DNA of 47,890 nt from Candidatus Howiella intestinavium (GCA_904420585.1 CAJFVX010000036.1:1-47890), one strand, 5' to 3'. Shown: positions 16,551 to 25,756, counted from the first letter of the stretch. Notes: generated by a model from the sequence alone, not told the origin. Made by a program: numbers and translations.

Positions 16551-17717
16551 GTGGCGGATAAGAAAGATTTTTATGAAGTGCTGGGCGTGGACCGGGGCGC
16601 CAGCGACGACGAGATAAAAAAGGCCTACCGCAAGCTGGCCAAAAAATATCACCCGGACTTAAACCCCGACGATAAGGAGGCCGAACAGCATTTTAAAGAG
16701 GTCAACGAGGCCTATGAGGTGCTGTCGGACAAGGAGAAGCGGGCGCGGTACGACCAGTTCGGCCACGCAGGAGTGGACCCCAACTACGGTGCCGGCGGCC
16801 CCGGCGGGGGATTCGGCGGCGGATTTGGCGGATTCGGCGGCGGATTCGACGTGGATTTGGGGGACATTTTCAATTCCTTTTTCGGCGGGGGATTCGGCGG
16901 CGGCCGGCAGAACCCCAACGCCCCCCGGCAGGGCGGCGATACCTCCATCACCCTCACCTTAAGCTTTGAGGAGGCGGCCCGGGGCTGCATCAAGACGGTC
17001 AAGGCCACCCACATCGAGACCTGTGACGACTGTCACGGCACCGGGGCGGCGGCCGGTTCCTCTCCCAAGACCTGCCCCGCCTGTCACGGCACGGGGCAGA
17101 TCCGGGTCAACCAGCGCACCCCCTTCGGCACCATGCAGACCCAGCGGGTCTGCGACCAGTGCCGGGGCACGGGTAAGATTATCGACAACCCCTGCCGCAG
17201 CTGCGCCGGCAAGGGCCGGGTGCGCAAGACCTACGAGCGGCAGGTGGAGGTGCCCGCCGGCATCGACGAGGGACAGATCCTCAACATCCGGGGGGCCGGC
17301 GACGCCGGCGCCAACGGCGGCCCGGCCGGCGACCTGCACATCCACATCACCGTCCGGCCCCATCCCATCTTTGAGCGGCGGGGCTACGACGTCTACTGCG
17401 AGGTGCCCATCACCTTCGCCCAGGCGGCCCTGGGGGCGGAAATCACCGTGCCCACCCTGGACGGCAAGGTCAAGTTCTCCATCCGGGAGGGCACCCAGCC
17501 GGGGGATGAATTCAAGCTGCGGGGCAAGGGTATCCAGCGGCTGAACGCCGGCGGCCGGGGCGACCAGTACGTCAAGGTGATCCTGGAGGTGCCCAAGAAC
17601 CTGAACGAGCGGCAGAAGGAGGCCCTGCGGGCTTTCGACAGTGAGACCGGCGAGGGGAATTACAAGAAGCGCAAGGGCTTCTTCGACAAGCTCAAGGACT
17701 TTTTTGACGAAAAATAA
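16551..17717 (+). CDS. dnaJ: chaperone DnaJ (Hsp40)
   Basis: Co-chaperone that stimulates the DnaK ATPase; 388 residues from a GTG start 10 bases after CGGAGGAG. The J domain (about 5-70) has the HPD motif at residues 34-36 (KKYHPDLNP). A long Gly/Phe-rich linker follows (about 76-125). The zinc-binding domain has all four CxxCxGxG repeats: [24 protein letters not shown] and CRSCAGKG. The C-terminal substrate-binding domains are complete ([20 protein letters not shown]). This is a full type I DnaJ. It is separated from dnaK by an unusually long 388-base gap that holds repeat copy B. Confidence 0.98.
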   Translation: MADKKDFYEVLGVDRGASDDEIKKAYRKLAKKYHPDLNPDDKEAEQHFKEVNEAYEVLSDKEKRARYDQFGHAGVDPNYGAGGPGGGFGGGFGGFGGGFDVDLGDIFNSFFGGGFGGGRQNPNAPRQGGDTSITLTLSFEEAARGCIKTVKATHIETCDDCHGTGAAAGSSPKTCPACHGTGQIRVNQRTPFGTMQTQRVCDQCRGTGKIIDNPCRSCAGKGRVRKTYERQVEVPAGIDEGQILNIRGAGDAGANGGPAGDLHIHITVRPHPIFERRGYDVYCEVPITFAQAALGAEITVPTLDGKVKFSIREGTQPGDEFKLRGKGIQRLNAGGRGDQYVKVILEVPKNLNERQKEALRAFDSETGEGNYKKRKGFFDKLKDFFDEK

Positions 17718-17719
17718 GT

Positions 17720-17762
17720 TATCCGGGTTCCAGCCAGCCGGCCGGGGCCCGGATATTTTTTT
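17720..17762 (+). terminator. terminator of the hrcA-dnaJ operon
   Basis: TATCCGGG pairs with CCCGGATA, followed by eight T. It starts 2 bases after the dnaJ stop. Confidence 0.85.
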
Positions 17763-17782
17763 GCCGCCGGCGCATTTTCCCG

Positions 17783-17811
17783 TTGCCTGCCTGCGGCGGA
17801 TGGGCTATCAT
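17783..17811 (+). promoter_or_regulatory. sirtuin gene promoter
   Basis: TTGCCT (17783-17788), a 17-base spacer and TATCAT (17806-17811), just upstream of the Shine-Dalgarno sequence of the sirtuin gene. Confidence 0.5.
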
Positions 17812-17830
17812 AGAAGCGGAGGCGATACCA

Positions 17831-18547
17831 TTGGAGGAGAAACTTAATCTTTTGCGGGACTGGGTCGCGGCCAGCCATTCCATCGTATTCTTCGGCGGGG
17901 CGGGGGTGTCCACCGAAAGCGGCATTCCCGACTTTCGCAGCGTGGACGGGCTGTATCACACCCAATACGACTACCCGCCCGAAACCATCCTCAGCCGCAG
18001 CTTCTTCGACGCCAACCCGTCAGAATTTTTCCGGTTCTACCGGCAGAAGCTGCTGCACCCGGAAGCTGCGCCCAACCCGGCCCATTACAGGCTGGCCCAG
18101 TGGGAGAAGGAGGGCCGGCTGGCGGCCGTGGTCACCCAGAACATCGACGGGCTCCATCAGGCGGCCGGCAGCAAAAAGGTGCTGGAACTGCACGGCTCGG
18201 TCTGGCGCAATGCCTGCATGCAGTGCGGTAAAGCCTATCCCATGTCCTTTATCCAGCAAAACGGGGATATACCCCGCTGCACCTGCGGCGGCATCATCAA
18301 GCCGGATGTGGTGCTCTACGAGGAAGCGTTGGATCAGGCGGTGCTGGCGGCGGCCTCCCGGGCCATAGCAGCCGCCGACCTGCTCATCATCGGCGGCACC
18401 TCCCTGGCCGTCTACCCGGCCGCCGGGCTGGTGCGCCTGTTCCAGGGGAAACACCTCACCGTCATCAACAAGTCCCCCACACCCATGGACAATACGGCCG
18501 ATTTGCTCATCCAGGACAGCATCGGCCAGGTGCTGGGGACCCTGTAA
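17831..18547 (+). CDS. cobB: NAD-dependent protein deacylase (sirtuin)
   Basis: Removes acyl groups from lysines using NAD+. The TTG at 17831, with CGGAGG 8 bases upstream, gives 238 residues starting just before the Rossmann fold; an upstream ATG at 17783 overlaps the promoter and is unlikely. Family motifs are complete: GGAGVSTESGIPDFRS, TQNIDGLHQAAGS, the catalytic His in LELHGS, a zinc site with CMQC and CTC, GTSLAVYPAAG and INKSP. The longer class-specific loop LYHTQYDYPPETILSR fits bacterial class III/U sirtuins. It stands alone behind its own promoter. Confidence 0.94.
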   Translation: MEEKLNLLRDWVAASHSIVFFGGAGVSTESGIPDFRSVDGLYHTQYDYPPETILSRSFFDANPSEFFRFYRQKLLHPEAAPNPAHYRLAQWEKEGRLAAVVTQNIDGLHQAAGSKKVLELHGSVWRNACMQCGKAYPMSFIQQNGDIPRCTCGGIIKPDVVLYEEALDQAVLAAASRAIAAADLLIIGGTSLAVYPAAGLVRLFQGKHLTVINKSPTPMDNTADLLIQDSIGQVLGTL

Positions 18548-18570
18548 ACTACGCGCGGAAATGCACAAGG

Positions 18571-18598
18571 CCGGAGCCGGTAAAATTCCCGGCCCCGG
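18571..18598. terminator. hairpin between converging genes
   Basis: CCGGAGCCGG pairs with CCGGCCCCGG (one mismatch) around TAAAATTC, between the sirtuin and esterase genes that converge here. Confidence 0.5.
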
Positions 18599-18608
18599 TC
18601 TCTGTTTC

Positions 18609-19370
18609 CTATTTTTTCCGATATATCTCCACCATCCGCAGATAGGCTTCAAAGTACCTTTCGCCCAATTGATTTAATGCGTCCCGGCAGAAGTGGATGG
18701 TATCCGCATTCCCCAGCTTCTGCCCGTTGGAAAGCAGCCCGTCGCTCTCCACAAAGGCCGCGTTGGGGGCGTTGACACACACATCCCGTATAGCCCGCTC
18801 CACCGGCTCGCTGCGGTCGGCATTTTCCCGCCGCCACTGTTCCACAAAGTTCCCTGCCAGGAAGGGAATCGCGCCGCCGCCGAAGGAACCCCGGGACATG
18901 CGCACCATTTCCCGCAGATTGTGATAGTGGGTATCGTAATCCGCATGCAAATCGGCGTCAGTCTCCCCCTGGTGCCACAAAAAGGCCACCAGGCGGTTTT
19001 CCGGATTCAGCTGCAGGGCCGTTTTCACCATTTCCATCATCTTTTGGTAGAGGTCGTCCTCCAGCCCCCAGCGCTTATCCAAAAAGCCGGTACCCCCCAC
19101 GGCCGCCCGGACAATCAGCAGCAGGCGCCCTTCTTCCAAAAGGCCTTCTTCTATGTATCTCTTGGCAAAGGCCAGTGCAAAATTTCCCCGGATTTGGTTT
19201 CCCTCCACCAGCTCGGCCGCAGGGCTGATGGTAAAATCATTCTGCAGATACAGAATCCGGTCGTCGGGTATAAAGGGGTCATCGGCCGGGCCGTAGCCCG
19301 TGCCCTCGCTGTTGGACTGTCCGGCCTGGATGATAATATCCATCCGCTCCCTGGAAAAATCCCGTAACAT
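18609..19370 (-). CDS. SGNH-type carbohydrate esterase (sialate O-acetylesterase-like)
   Basis: Predicted acetyl esterase acting on acetylated sugars. The 253-residue protein has no signal peptide. The nucleophile motif is IIIQAGQSNSEGTG (Ser19 within GQSN), followed by AAVGGTGFLDKRW, the AFLWHQGETDA motif typical of the SASA/DUF303 family, and a C-terminal NADTIHFCRDA carrying the Asp-x-x-His pair. Together these complete the catalytic set. GGAGG lies 7 bases before the ATG at 19370; the ATG at residue 10 is an alternative. It is divergent from a GH13 glucosidase gene, which suggests a shared role in glycan use, though nothing proves it. Confidence 0.85.
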   Translation of the reverse strand: MLRDFSRERMDIIIQAGQSNSEGTGYGPADDPFIPDDRILYLQNDFTISPAAELVEGNQIRGNFALAFAKRYIEEGLLEEGRLLLIVRAAVGGTGFLDKRWGLEDDLYQKMMEMVKTALQLNPENRLVAFLWHQGETDADLHADYDTHYHNLREMVRMSRGSFGGGAIPFLAGNFVEQWRRENADRSEPVERAIRDVCVNAPNAAFVESDGLLSNGQKLGNADTIHFCRDALNQLGERYFEAYLRMVEIYRKK

Positions 19371-19703
19371 GCCTTTACCTCCACATTATTCTTTTTATAT
19401 ATTTTACCATACGAATTACCCACCCGCAAGGCAGCTTTCCATAATTCTCCATTCTGCCCGTTCCCCCATACACCCGGCCCCGCTTTTTGGGCAAACTGGG
19501 GATAGGGTGAAACAGAGCCGCCGCCAGCCGCCGGCCAAGGTGATGCACCTACACATCCGGCGGCCCTTCCCGTCACACAATGGAGCATACTACAAGTGCC
19601 GGGAAAGCGGGATTTTGTTGCATCCCGGGATGGGTTCCTTTTTTCCTGCGAATGGGGTATACTGGAATGGAACACATTTTGCACGCGGAAAGGATGACAG
19701 CAC
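19371..19703. other. divergent intergenic region
   Basis: About 330 bases with no convincing gene. It contains an AT-rich promoter-like stretch next to the esterase gene (around 19384-19410) and a -10 TATACT at 19658-19663 for the rightward GH13 gene whose -35 is poor. The middle (19470-19620) is GC-rich with CCGCCGCCAGCCGCCGG-type inverted segments. Confidence 0.5.
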
Positions 19704-21014
19704 ATGTGGGCATATAACAGCGTATTTTATCAGATCTATCCCCTTGGTCTCTGCGGCGCCCCGGCGGAAAACGATGGGCAGACCCTCCCCCGCATCCGGC
19801 GGCTGCTGGACTGGACGGAGCATATCCGGCGCACCGGAGCCACGGCGGTTTACCTTTGTCCCCTCTTTCAGTCGGATTCCCACGGCTACGATACCAGAGA
19901 CTACCGGGTTTTAGACTGCCGGCTGGGCGCCAACGCCGATTTAAGGGAGGTCTGTGACGCCTTCCACGCCGCCGGCCTGCGGGTGGTGCTGGACGGGGTC
20001 TTCAACCACGTGGGCCGGGGATTCTGGGCCTTTCAGGACCTGCTGCAAAACCGGGAAAGCTCCCCCTATAAGGACTGGTTCTATGTGGATTTCGGCGGCG
20101 ACAGCCCCTATCACGACGGCTTTTGGTACGAAGGCTGGGAAGGGCACTACGAGCTGGTAAAGCTCAATCTGCGCAACCCGGCCGTGGCGGAACACCTTCT
20201 GGAGGCCGTCCGCTTCTGGATAGATACATTCGGCATCGACGGCCTGCGGCTGGACGTGGCCTACATGCTGGACAAGGACTTTATCCGGCGGCTGCGGGCC
20301 TTCTGCGACGGGTGCAAGCCGGATTTCTTCTTAGTGGGCGAGATGCTCCACGGGGACTACAACCAGCTGCTGGCCGACGGGATGCTCCACAGCGTGACCA
20401 ACTACGAATGCTATAAGGGCCTATATTCCAGCTTCAACAGCTTAAACCTCTTTGAAATCGCCCACTCCCTGAACCGGCAGTTCGGCCCCGAGCCCTGGAC
20501 CCTCTACAAGGGCCGGCATCTGCTCAATTTCGCCGACAACCACGACGTAACCCGCCTGGCCAGCATCCTGCAGAATCCCCGCCATCTGCCTCTGCTCTAC
20601 GCCCTGCTGTTTGCCATGCCGGGCATCCCCTGCCTCTACTACGGCAGCGAATGGGGGATAAAGGGGGAAAAGTCCCAGGGGGACGCCGCCCTGCGGCCGG
20701 CTTTGGAGCGGCCGGAGGAAAACCAGCTGACCCGTTTCATCGCCGCCTGCGCCGCCGCCCATAGGACAGAACCCGCCCTTTCCCAGGGGGATTACCAGAC
20801 GTTGCTGTTGACCAACAGGCAGTTTGTTTTCCGGCGGCAGTGGGAGGGGCGGCAGGTGCTCATAGCCGTCAACGCCGACGAATCCCCCTTCCACGCGGGA
20901 TTTTCCGCCGGATTTTCGGCGGCAAAGGATCTGCTTAGCGGGCAAACCTATACCCTGGACGGCGGCCTGGAGCTGCCCCCCTACAGCGCCTTTTATTTGG
21001 TACCGGCCGTATGA
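19704..21014 (+). CDS. GH13 family alpha-glucosidase/amylase-like protein
   Basis: Glycoside hydrolase of 436 residues without a signal peptide, so probably cytoplasmic and acting on imported malto-oligosaccharides or cyclodextrins. The four conserved GH13 regions are present: DGVFNH (residues 97-102), GLRLDVAYM with the nucleophile Asp184, LVGEM with the acid/base Glu213, and NFADNHD with the transition-state Asp281. The chain begins directly with the barrel (VFYQIYPLGLCG) and lacks the N-terminal domain of neopullulanases. A short beta domain ends the protein (LPPYSAFYLV). Exact specificity (alpha-amylase, cyclomaltodextrinase or glucosidase) cannot be decided by eye. Confidence 0.9.
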   Translation: MWAYNSVFYQIYPLGLCGAPAENDGQTLPRIRRLLDWTEHIRRTGATAVYLCPLFQSDSHGYDTRDYRVLDCRLGANADLREVCDAFHAAGLRVVLDGVFNHVGRGFWAFQDLLQNRESSPYKDWFYVDFGGDSPYHDGFWYEGWEGHYELVKLNLRNPAVAEHLLEAVRFWIDTFGIDGLRLDVAYMLDKDFIRRLRAFCDGCKPDFFLVGEMLHGDYNQLLADGMLHSVTNYECYKGLYSSFNSLNLFEIAHSLNRQFGPEPWTLYKGRHLLNFADNHDVTRLASILQNPRHLPLLYALLFAMPGIPCLYYGSEWGIKGEKSQGDAALRPALERPEENQLTRFIAACAAAHRTEPALSQGDYQTLLLTNRQFVFRRQWEGRQVLIAVNADESPFHAGFSAGFSAAKDLLSGQTYTLDGGLELPPYSAFYLVPAV

Positions 21015-21019
21015 CAAAA

Positions 21020-21054
21020 TATCCCCGGCAGGCTTGGAAAAGCCCGCCGGGGAT
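21020..21054. terminator. bidirectional terminator
   Basis: TATCCCCGGC pairs with GCCGGGGATA, with an inner AGGC/GCCC segment, between the converging GH13 and aminopeptidase genes. Confidence 0.75.
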
Positions 21055-21060
21055 ACTTTG

Positions 21061-22476
21061 TTATTCAGCTTTGTCCTTATAAAATTCCAGCATGGCGCGG
21101 TAGGCCATGAAGACGTCCAGCTTGGACACCACCTCAAAGGGGGCGTGCATGGAGAGGACGGGCACGCCCAAATCCACCACATCCACATCCAGGTTGGCGA
21201 TATACATAGCCACGGTACCGCCGCCGCCCATATCCACCTTGCCCAGCTCACCGGTCTGCCAGATGACGTCGTTCTTGTCCAGCAGGGCGCGGATTTGGCC
21301 CATATACTCGGCCGAGGCGTCGGAGGTGCCGCTCTTGCCCCGGGAACCGGTATACTTGGTGATGACCACGCCCCGGTTCAGCTGGGCGGCGTTGCGCTTC
21401 TCCATGACGTCGGGGAAGGTGGGGTCAAAGGCCGCGTTTACGTCGGCCGACAGGCACTGGGAATGGGACAGGGCCCGGTAGCCCTCCCCGCCCTGGGAAC
21501 GGGCCAGGTCGTTGATAAAGTAGACAAAGAATTTGGACTGGAGGCCGGTGTTGCCCTCCGAGCCTATCTCCTCCTTGTCGGCCAGGATGGTGACGGCCGT
21601 CCAGTCGGGGTCCTTCACGTCCAGGGCGGCCCGCAGGGCGGGATAGGCGCAGACCCGGTCGTCGTGGCCGTAGGCGGCGATCATGGAGCGGTCGAACCCT
21701 AAATCCTGCGCCTTAAAGGCCGGGACGCACTCCAGCTCGGCCGACAGGAAGTCCTCCTCCTTTATGCCGTACTTTTCATTGAGGATATTTAAGATATTCA
21801 GCTTGACCAGCTCGGACCCCTCGTCCTCTTTAAAGGGACGGCTGCCCACTAAGATATTCAGCTCCTCCCCCTTGATGCCGCCGGCCAAAGTCCGCTTGGA
21901 CTGCTCGGTGGCCAGGTGGGGCAGCAGGTCGGTGACCACAAAGCAGGGGTCGTCCTTGTCCTCGCCGATGGACACCTCCACCTTTTTCCCGTCCTTCTTG
22001 ACGATAACCCCGTGGAGGGCCAGGGGGATAACCGTCCACTGGTACTTCTTGATGCCGCCGTAATAATGGGTTTTAAAAAGGGCCAGTTCGGAATCCTCAT
22101 ATAAGGGATTGGGCTTTAAATCCAGCCGGGGGGAATCGATATGGGCGGCCGAAATGCGCACCCCCTCCTCCACCGGCTTCTTGCCGATGACGGCGAAAAT
22201 GGCCGCCTTGCCCCGGTTGTTCACATACACCTTGTCCCCGGGGGCGTAGGCCTTTTTGGGGTCATAGGGGACAAAGCCGGCCTTCTCGGCCAGCCGCACC
22301 GCCGTCTTTACGGCCTCCCGCTCGGTTTTGGCGCTGTCCAGAAACTTCTTGTAATCCTCGCAGAAGGCGTCGGCCTGGGCCACCGTCTTCTCGCCGGCCG
22401 CAGTGCAGCCGTTTTTATTCTGCATAAACAGCTTTTCCCGCAGCTTCTCCGCGCCTGTCTTTTTCTTTTCCGCCAT
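21061..22476 (-). CDS. M18 family aminopeptidase
   Basis: Zinc aminopeptidase of the aspartyl aminopeptidase family; 471 residues from the ATG at 22476. The ATG at 22488 lies directly on the AAAGGA ribosome site and is less likely. Metal-site segments appear in order: SAAHIDSPRLDLKP (His), YGHDDRVCAY (Asp), KEEIGSEGNTG (catalytic and ligand Glu), SADVNAAFDP (Asp) and VLSMHAPFEV (His). It is a cytosolic peptidase that releases N-terminal residues. It is the last gene of a leftward cluster that starts at prfA; its start is 4 bases beyond the lytic transglycosylase stop. Confidence 0.95.
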   Translation of the reverse strand: MAEKKKTGAEKLREKLFMQNKNGCTAAGEKTVAQADAFCEDYKKFLDSAKTEREAVKTAVRLAEKAGFVPYDPKKAYAPGDKVYVNNRGKAAIFAVIGKKPVEEGVRISAAHIDSPRLDLKPNPLYEDSELALFKTHYYGGIKKYQWTVIPLALHGVIVKKDGKKVEVSIGEDKDDPCFVVTDLLPHLATEQSKRTLAGGIKGEELNILVGSRPFKEDEGSELVKLNILNILNEKYGIKEEDFLSAELECVPAFKAQDLGFDRSMIAAYGHDDRVCAYPALRAALDVKDPDWTAVTILADKEEIGSEGNTGLQSKFFVYFINDLARSQGGEGYRALSHSQCLSADVNAAFDPTFPDVMEKRNAAQLNRGVVITKYTGSRGKSGTSDASAEYMGQIRALLDKNDVIWQTGELGKVDMGGGGTVAMYIANLDVDVVDLGVPVLSMHAPFEVVSKLDVFMAYRAMLEFYKDKAE

Positions 22477-22480
22477 AGTG

Positions 22481-23059
22481 TTATGCATCCTTTCCGTAGA
22501 GTTTTGTATAGGTCTCTTTTGTCTTCATAACCTTTTCAATGTATGCGTCGGTATCCGCGTAGGGCACCGTGTGCAGGGAAGTGCCGTCGTCGGTGTAGGT
22601 GTCGTCGGCCAGCCACTTGTTTACGCTGCCCCGCCCTGCGTGGTAGGCCGCCAGGGCCAGCTCGTCGCTGGCAAATTCGGCCTTGTGCAGGGACAGCAGC
22701 AGGGTGCCGTACCGAATGTTTATCTCCGGGTCAAAAAGCCGTTCGGGGGGCAGCTCCTCCTCGCCGGCCGGCCGTTCTTCCTCCTTTGTCTGCACCCAGG
22801 CGAAGGTGTCGTCGGTCAGCTGCATGAGGCCCTTGGCGTCGGCCGAGGAAACCGCGTCCGGGTCAAAGCCGCTTTCGCACTTGATGACGGCGTAGACCAG
22901 CATGGGATCCAGCCCGTTCTGCTGGCTGTAGGTCTCCACCAGCTCCTTATATTTCTGCGGATAGACCGCCAGCATCACCTTCCGGTACCCGAAGCCCACC
23001 AGGCCGGCCGCAAGGGCCAGCACCAGCAGCCAGGGGATGAGTCTGCGACCAAATTTCAT
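22481..23059 (-). CDS. lytic transglycosylase (SLT domain)
   Basis: Membrane-anchored murein lytic transglycosylase of 192 residues. A signal anchor (about 8-25: IPWLLVLALAAGLVGFGY) precedes an SLT domain. The catalytic Glu62 lies in VYAVIKCESGFDPDAVS. GLMQLTDDTFAWV, FDPEINIRYGTLLL and ALAAYHAGRGSVNKWL are the conserved Slt70/MltC-like motifs. It cleaves the MurNAc-GlcNAc bond, forming an anhydro-sugar. A Glu/Pro-rich insertion (KEEERPAGEEELPPERL) sits between the second and third motifs. Three bases separate it from coaE. Confidence 0.93.
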   Translation of the reverse strand: MKFGRRLIPWLLVLALAAGLVGFGYRKVMLAVYPQKYKELVETYSQQNGLDPMLVYAVIKCESGFDPDAVSSADAKGLMQLTDDTFAWVQTKEEERPAGEEELPPERLFDPEINIRYGTLLLSLHKAEFASDELALAAYHAGRGSVNKWLADDTYTDDGTSLHTVPYADTDAYIEKVMKTKETYTKLYGKDA

Positions 23060-23062
23060 GCC

Positions 23063-23671
23063 TTATTCTCCCCATATATCTTGCAGCCATGCGGCCGCCG
23101 CCCGTTCCAGCGATTCTTTGTCCTTGTCATTATACAATATCCGCGCCCCCCGCTCCCGGAAACAGGCGTCGGAAAGCCCCGCCGCCATCCGCTGCCGGGC
23201 CTCCTCCTCCGTGATGCCGTCCCGGGCCATAATCCGGCCCAGGCGGGTTTCGGCCGGCGCCAAAACGGCCAGCACCCCATCGCAGAGTTTATCCGCCCCC
23301 GCCTCGTACAGCTGGGGGGCGTCCAGGATAACCAGGGGATGGCCCTTTTCCCGCAAAGCGTCCAAATCCGCCTCCATGCGGGCCATAATCACCGGGTGGA
23401 GGATGCGGTTCATTTTATCGGTCTGCTCCCGGCCGGCAAAGGCCTCTCTGGCCAGGGCTTTTCTGTCCAGAGAACCGTCCGGCCGCAGGATATGGGAACC
23501 GAAGGCTGCCGAAAGGGTTTTCAGAACCGGTTCTCCCGGCTCCACCACCCGCCGGGCCGCCGCATCGGCGTCCAGCACCGGCACCCCTTTGGCCCGAAGG
23601 AAGGCTGCCACCGTGGATTTTCCCGAACCGCTGGGGCCGGTGAGGCCCCAAACCTTGGTTTTTCCCCTCAC
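23063..23671 (-). CDS. coaE: dephospho-CoA kinase
   Basis: Final step of coenzyme A synthesis: phosphorylates the 3'-hydroxyl of dephospho-CoA. The 202-residue protein has a P-loop GLTGPSGSGKST (residues 9-20), then VLDADAAARRVV with the catalytic Asp, MNRILHPVI, and VILDAPQLYEAG. In the last, Ala replaces the more common Pro/Val of DxPLLFE. The lid segment ITEEEARQRMAAGLSD is typical. The ATG overlaps the tsaC stop by 4 bases (ATGA), so translation is coupled. Confidence 0.95.
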   Translation of the reverse strand: MRGKTKVWGLTGPSGSGKSTVAAFLRAKGVPVLDADAAARRVVEPGEPVLKTLSAAFGSHILRPDGSLDRKALAREAFAGREQTDKMNRILHPVIMARMEADLDALREKGHPLVILDAPQLYEAGADKLCDGVLAVLAPAETRLGRIMARDGITEEEARQRMAAGLSDACFRERGARILYNDKDKESLERAAAAWLQDIWGE

Positions 23672-24711
23672 AGCTGCACCACCTGGAAGGCCGCCGCCCG
23701 GATGAGCCGGTTGTATACGGCCAAACCCACCCCGTCCTTGTCCGGGGCGTGGGCGTAGGCCGTGGTGTAGCCTTCCTCGTCCAGCCGGCGCAGGGCGTCG
23801 AAAAGGGCGTGGGCCTCCGAATCGGGAGCGTCGGCCCGGCCGTAGGTCACGGCGGGGATTTGCAGCCCGGCCGCGTCCTCCTCAAAGCAGAGGGCGCAGG
23901 CTCCCTCTTTAGCATGCCGGTTTGCGTATTCGATATACGCCGCCCGGTCCCCCTCCACCAGGATGACCCGGGCCTTGGGGGCGTAGTGCTTGTATTTCAT
24001 GCCGGGGGAGGGAGCTTTGCGGCCTTCCTCCAGCTGGTGCAACACAGCCGGGTCGATGTCGATTTCCCCCAGGGCGTCCCGCAGCATTTCGGGGGTCACC
24101 GCCCCGGGCCGGAGCAGCCGGGGCCGCTCCCCCTCCGCCAGACCGGCCAGGGACACCACGGTGGACTCCAGGCCCACCGCCGCGTCGTCCGAAATCACGA
24201 TGCCCTCCACCCGGCCGTCCAGGTCGTGGAGCACATGGTCGGCGGTGGTGGGGCTGGGAGAGCCGGACAGGTTGGCCGATGGGGCGGCCAGGGGAAACCC
24301 GCAGGCCCCGATGATGCCCCGGGCCACCGTGTTGGAGGGCATGCGCACCGCCACCGTCGGCAGCCCGGCCGACACTTCGTCGGGAATCCGGTCGGATTTC
24401 TTTAAGATGATGGTCAGGGGGCCCGGCCAATACCGGCGGGCCAGTTCCATGGCCGCCTCGGGGATGTCCTCCACCAAATCGGGCAGCATGTCAAATTCCG
24501 AAATATGTACAATCAGGGGATTGTCCATGGGGCGGCCCTTGGCCGCGAAAATCTTGGCCACCGCCGCCCCGTCGTAGGCGTTGGCCGCCAGGCCGTAGAC
24601 CGTCTCGGTGGGGATGGCCACCACGCCTCCCTGCCGCAGCAGCCCGGCCGCCTCCTCCACCTGCTCGTGATCCTCCAATATGGAATGGATGGGTATCCGC
24701 TTTGTCTGCAT
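23668..24711 (-). CDS. ywlC: L-threonylcarbamoyladenylate synthase (Sua5/YwlC)
   Basis: Makes threonylcarbamoyl-AMP from threonine, bicarbonate and ATP for the t6A37 modification of ANN-decoding tRNAs. The ATG at 24711, behind GGGAGG, gives 347 residues, the Sua5 length. The YrdC domain (about 1-200) has GGVVAIPTETVYGLAANA, the binding lysine and arginine in KIFAAKGRPMDNPLIVH, and APSANLSGSPSPT. A C-terminal Sua5 domain follows, beginning near SPGMKYKHYAPKARVILVEG. The proximity to prfA is a common Firmicutes arrangement. Confidence 0.95.
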   Translation of the reverse strand: MQTKRIPIHSILEDHEQVEEAAGLLRQGGVVAIPTETVYGLAANAYDGAAVAKIFAAKGRPMDNPLIVHISEFDMLPDLVEDIPEAAMELARRYWPGPLTIILKKSDRIPDEVSAGLPTVAVRMPSNTVARGIIGACGFPLAAPSANLSGSPSPTTADHVLHDLDGRVEGIVISDDAAVGLESTVVSLAGLAEGERPRLLRPGAVTPEMLRDALGEIDIDPAVLHQLEEGRKAPSPGMKYKHYAPKARVILVEGDRAAYIEYANRHAKEGACALCFEEDAAGLQIPAVTYGRADAPDSEAHALFDALRRLDEEGYTTAYAHAPDKDGVGLAVYNRLIRAAAFQVVQL

Positions 24712-24748
24712 CTTTGAACCTCCCGCCGGGCGCCGTCCCGGCCTTTCT

Positions 24749-25756
24749 TTATCCTTCCCGGTCGCCCAGCTGCTTCCAGTAGGTTTCCACCGCATGCAGG
24801 AATTCCTCCCACCGGCCGGTGTCCCGGATGGTCTCGGGGCAGTTTTTGTCGGTAAAATCCCCGTGCTGCCGGACGGCGTCGGCCGGCAGGCCGTAGGCCC
24901 GCAGCAGGCAGGCCGTTAGTTTTGCGCCGTTGTCAAAGGTATCCTCAAAATCCCCGTCGGCGTTGACGCAGAGCTCCACGCCGATGCCGTAGGTGTTGCC
25001 CTCCTCCGAGCTGGCGTGGTAGGCCACCTCGTCGTCGGGGATATGGTGATAGATTTCGTGGTCGTCCACCGTGTAGTGCCAGGAGGTGCTCCCCTGGCCG
25101 CCGTTCTGCAGATAGTCGCTGTGGCTCTTGGCGCCGGCCCCCTCGGCGGGGTTGCCGGTCTCGTGGATGACCACAAACCGGACTTCCCGTTTGGTACCCG
25201 GCCGGCCGGGGGTGCCCGCATCCAGCAGGACGGTGCGCACCGGCACGCCCAGGGCTTCGTTTAAGTAGACCGGCCCCTCTTCTTTTTTAGGCTTAGGCAT
25301 AACGAGGACGGTCAGCAGAACCGCCAGGACAACCAGTATCGCCGCCCCGGCAAACAGGATGGGCTTGCGGATGCGGAAGACCCCGCCCCGCATCCCCCGG
25401 CCGGACCGGCTCCGCCGCCGGCCGTAAGGGGCGTATACCCCGGCCCGGGGGCCGGAAGGGGGATACCCCGGCTGCCGATAGGCGCCGCCGGTTTGGCCAT
25501 AGGGGGAAACGGGACTTTGGCCGGGTGCCCCATGGGGCGCTGGCTGTCCCGGGGATTCGGTGCTGCCATAAGGATAAGAGGCGTCGCCGCCGGCCGGCGG
25601 GCCAAAAGGGGTATTTCCCCCCTCCGGCTGCCGGTAAGCGGAGGCTTCCCCGCCTTCCGCCTGCCGGGGGGCACCGGAAGCATCGGACACGGCCGGCTCC
25701 TGCCTGTCTGCCGCCGGCTGTTCTCCCGGCCACTCACCTTTTTCATGCCGATACAT
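24749..25756 (-). CDS. membrane-anchored N-acetylmuramoyl-L-alanine amidase
   Basis: Peptidoglycan amidase of the Amidase_2 (T7 lysozyme-like) family; 335 residues. Residues 1-about 110 are a low-complexity Pro/Gly/Tyr/Gln-rich cytoplasmic region. One membrane segment follows (about 132-152, ILFAGAAILVVLAVLLTVLV), with a basic GRRRSRSGRGMRGG stretch before it. The catalytic domain shows VVIHETGNPAEGA (zinc His), SWHYTVDDHEIYHHIP, GIGVELCVNADG, and HGDFTDKNCPE with the second His and the Cys ligand. An inside-out topology with a long disordered cytoplasmic tail is unusual for an amidase. It lies between prfA (30-base gap) and tsaC (37-base gap). Confidence 0.88.
   Translation of the reverse strand: MYRHEKGEWPGEQPAADRQEPAVSDASGAPRQAEGGEASAYRQPEGGNTPFGPPAGGDASYPYGSTESPGQPAPHGAPGQSPVSPYGQTGGAYRQPGYPPSGPRAGVYAPYGRRRSRSGRGMRGGVFRIRKPILFAGAAILVVLAVLLTVLVMPKPKKEEGPVYLNEALGVPVRTVLLDAGTPGRPGTKREVRFVVIHETGNPAEGAGAKSHSDYLQNGGQGSTSWHYTVDDHEIYHHIPDDEVAYHASSEEGNTYGIGVELCVNADGDFEDTFDNGAKLTACLLRAYGLPADAVRQHGDFTDKNCPETIRDTGRWEEFLHAVETYWKQLGDREG

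Noticed and set aside
19151-19705. 184-residue open frame on the minus strand upstream of the GH13 gene
   Set aside because: Half of it overlaps the esterase gene in another frame and the rest is the divergent promoter region; no motifs.
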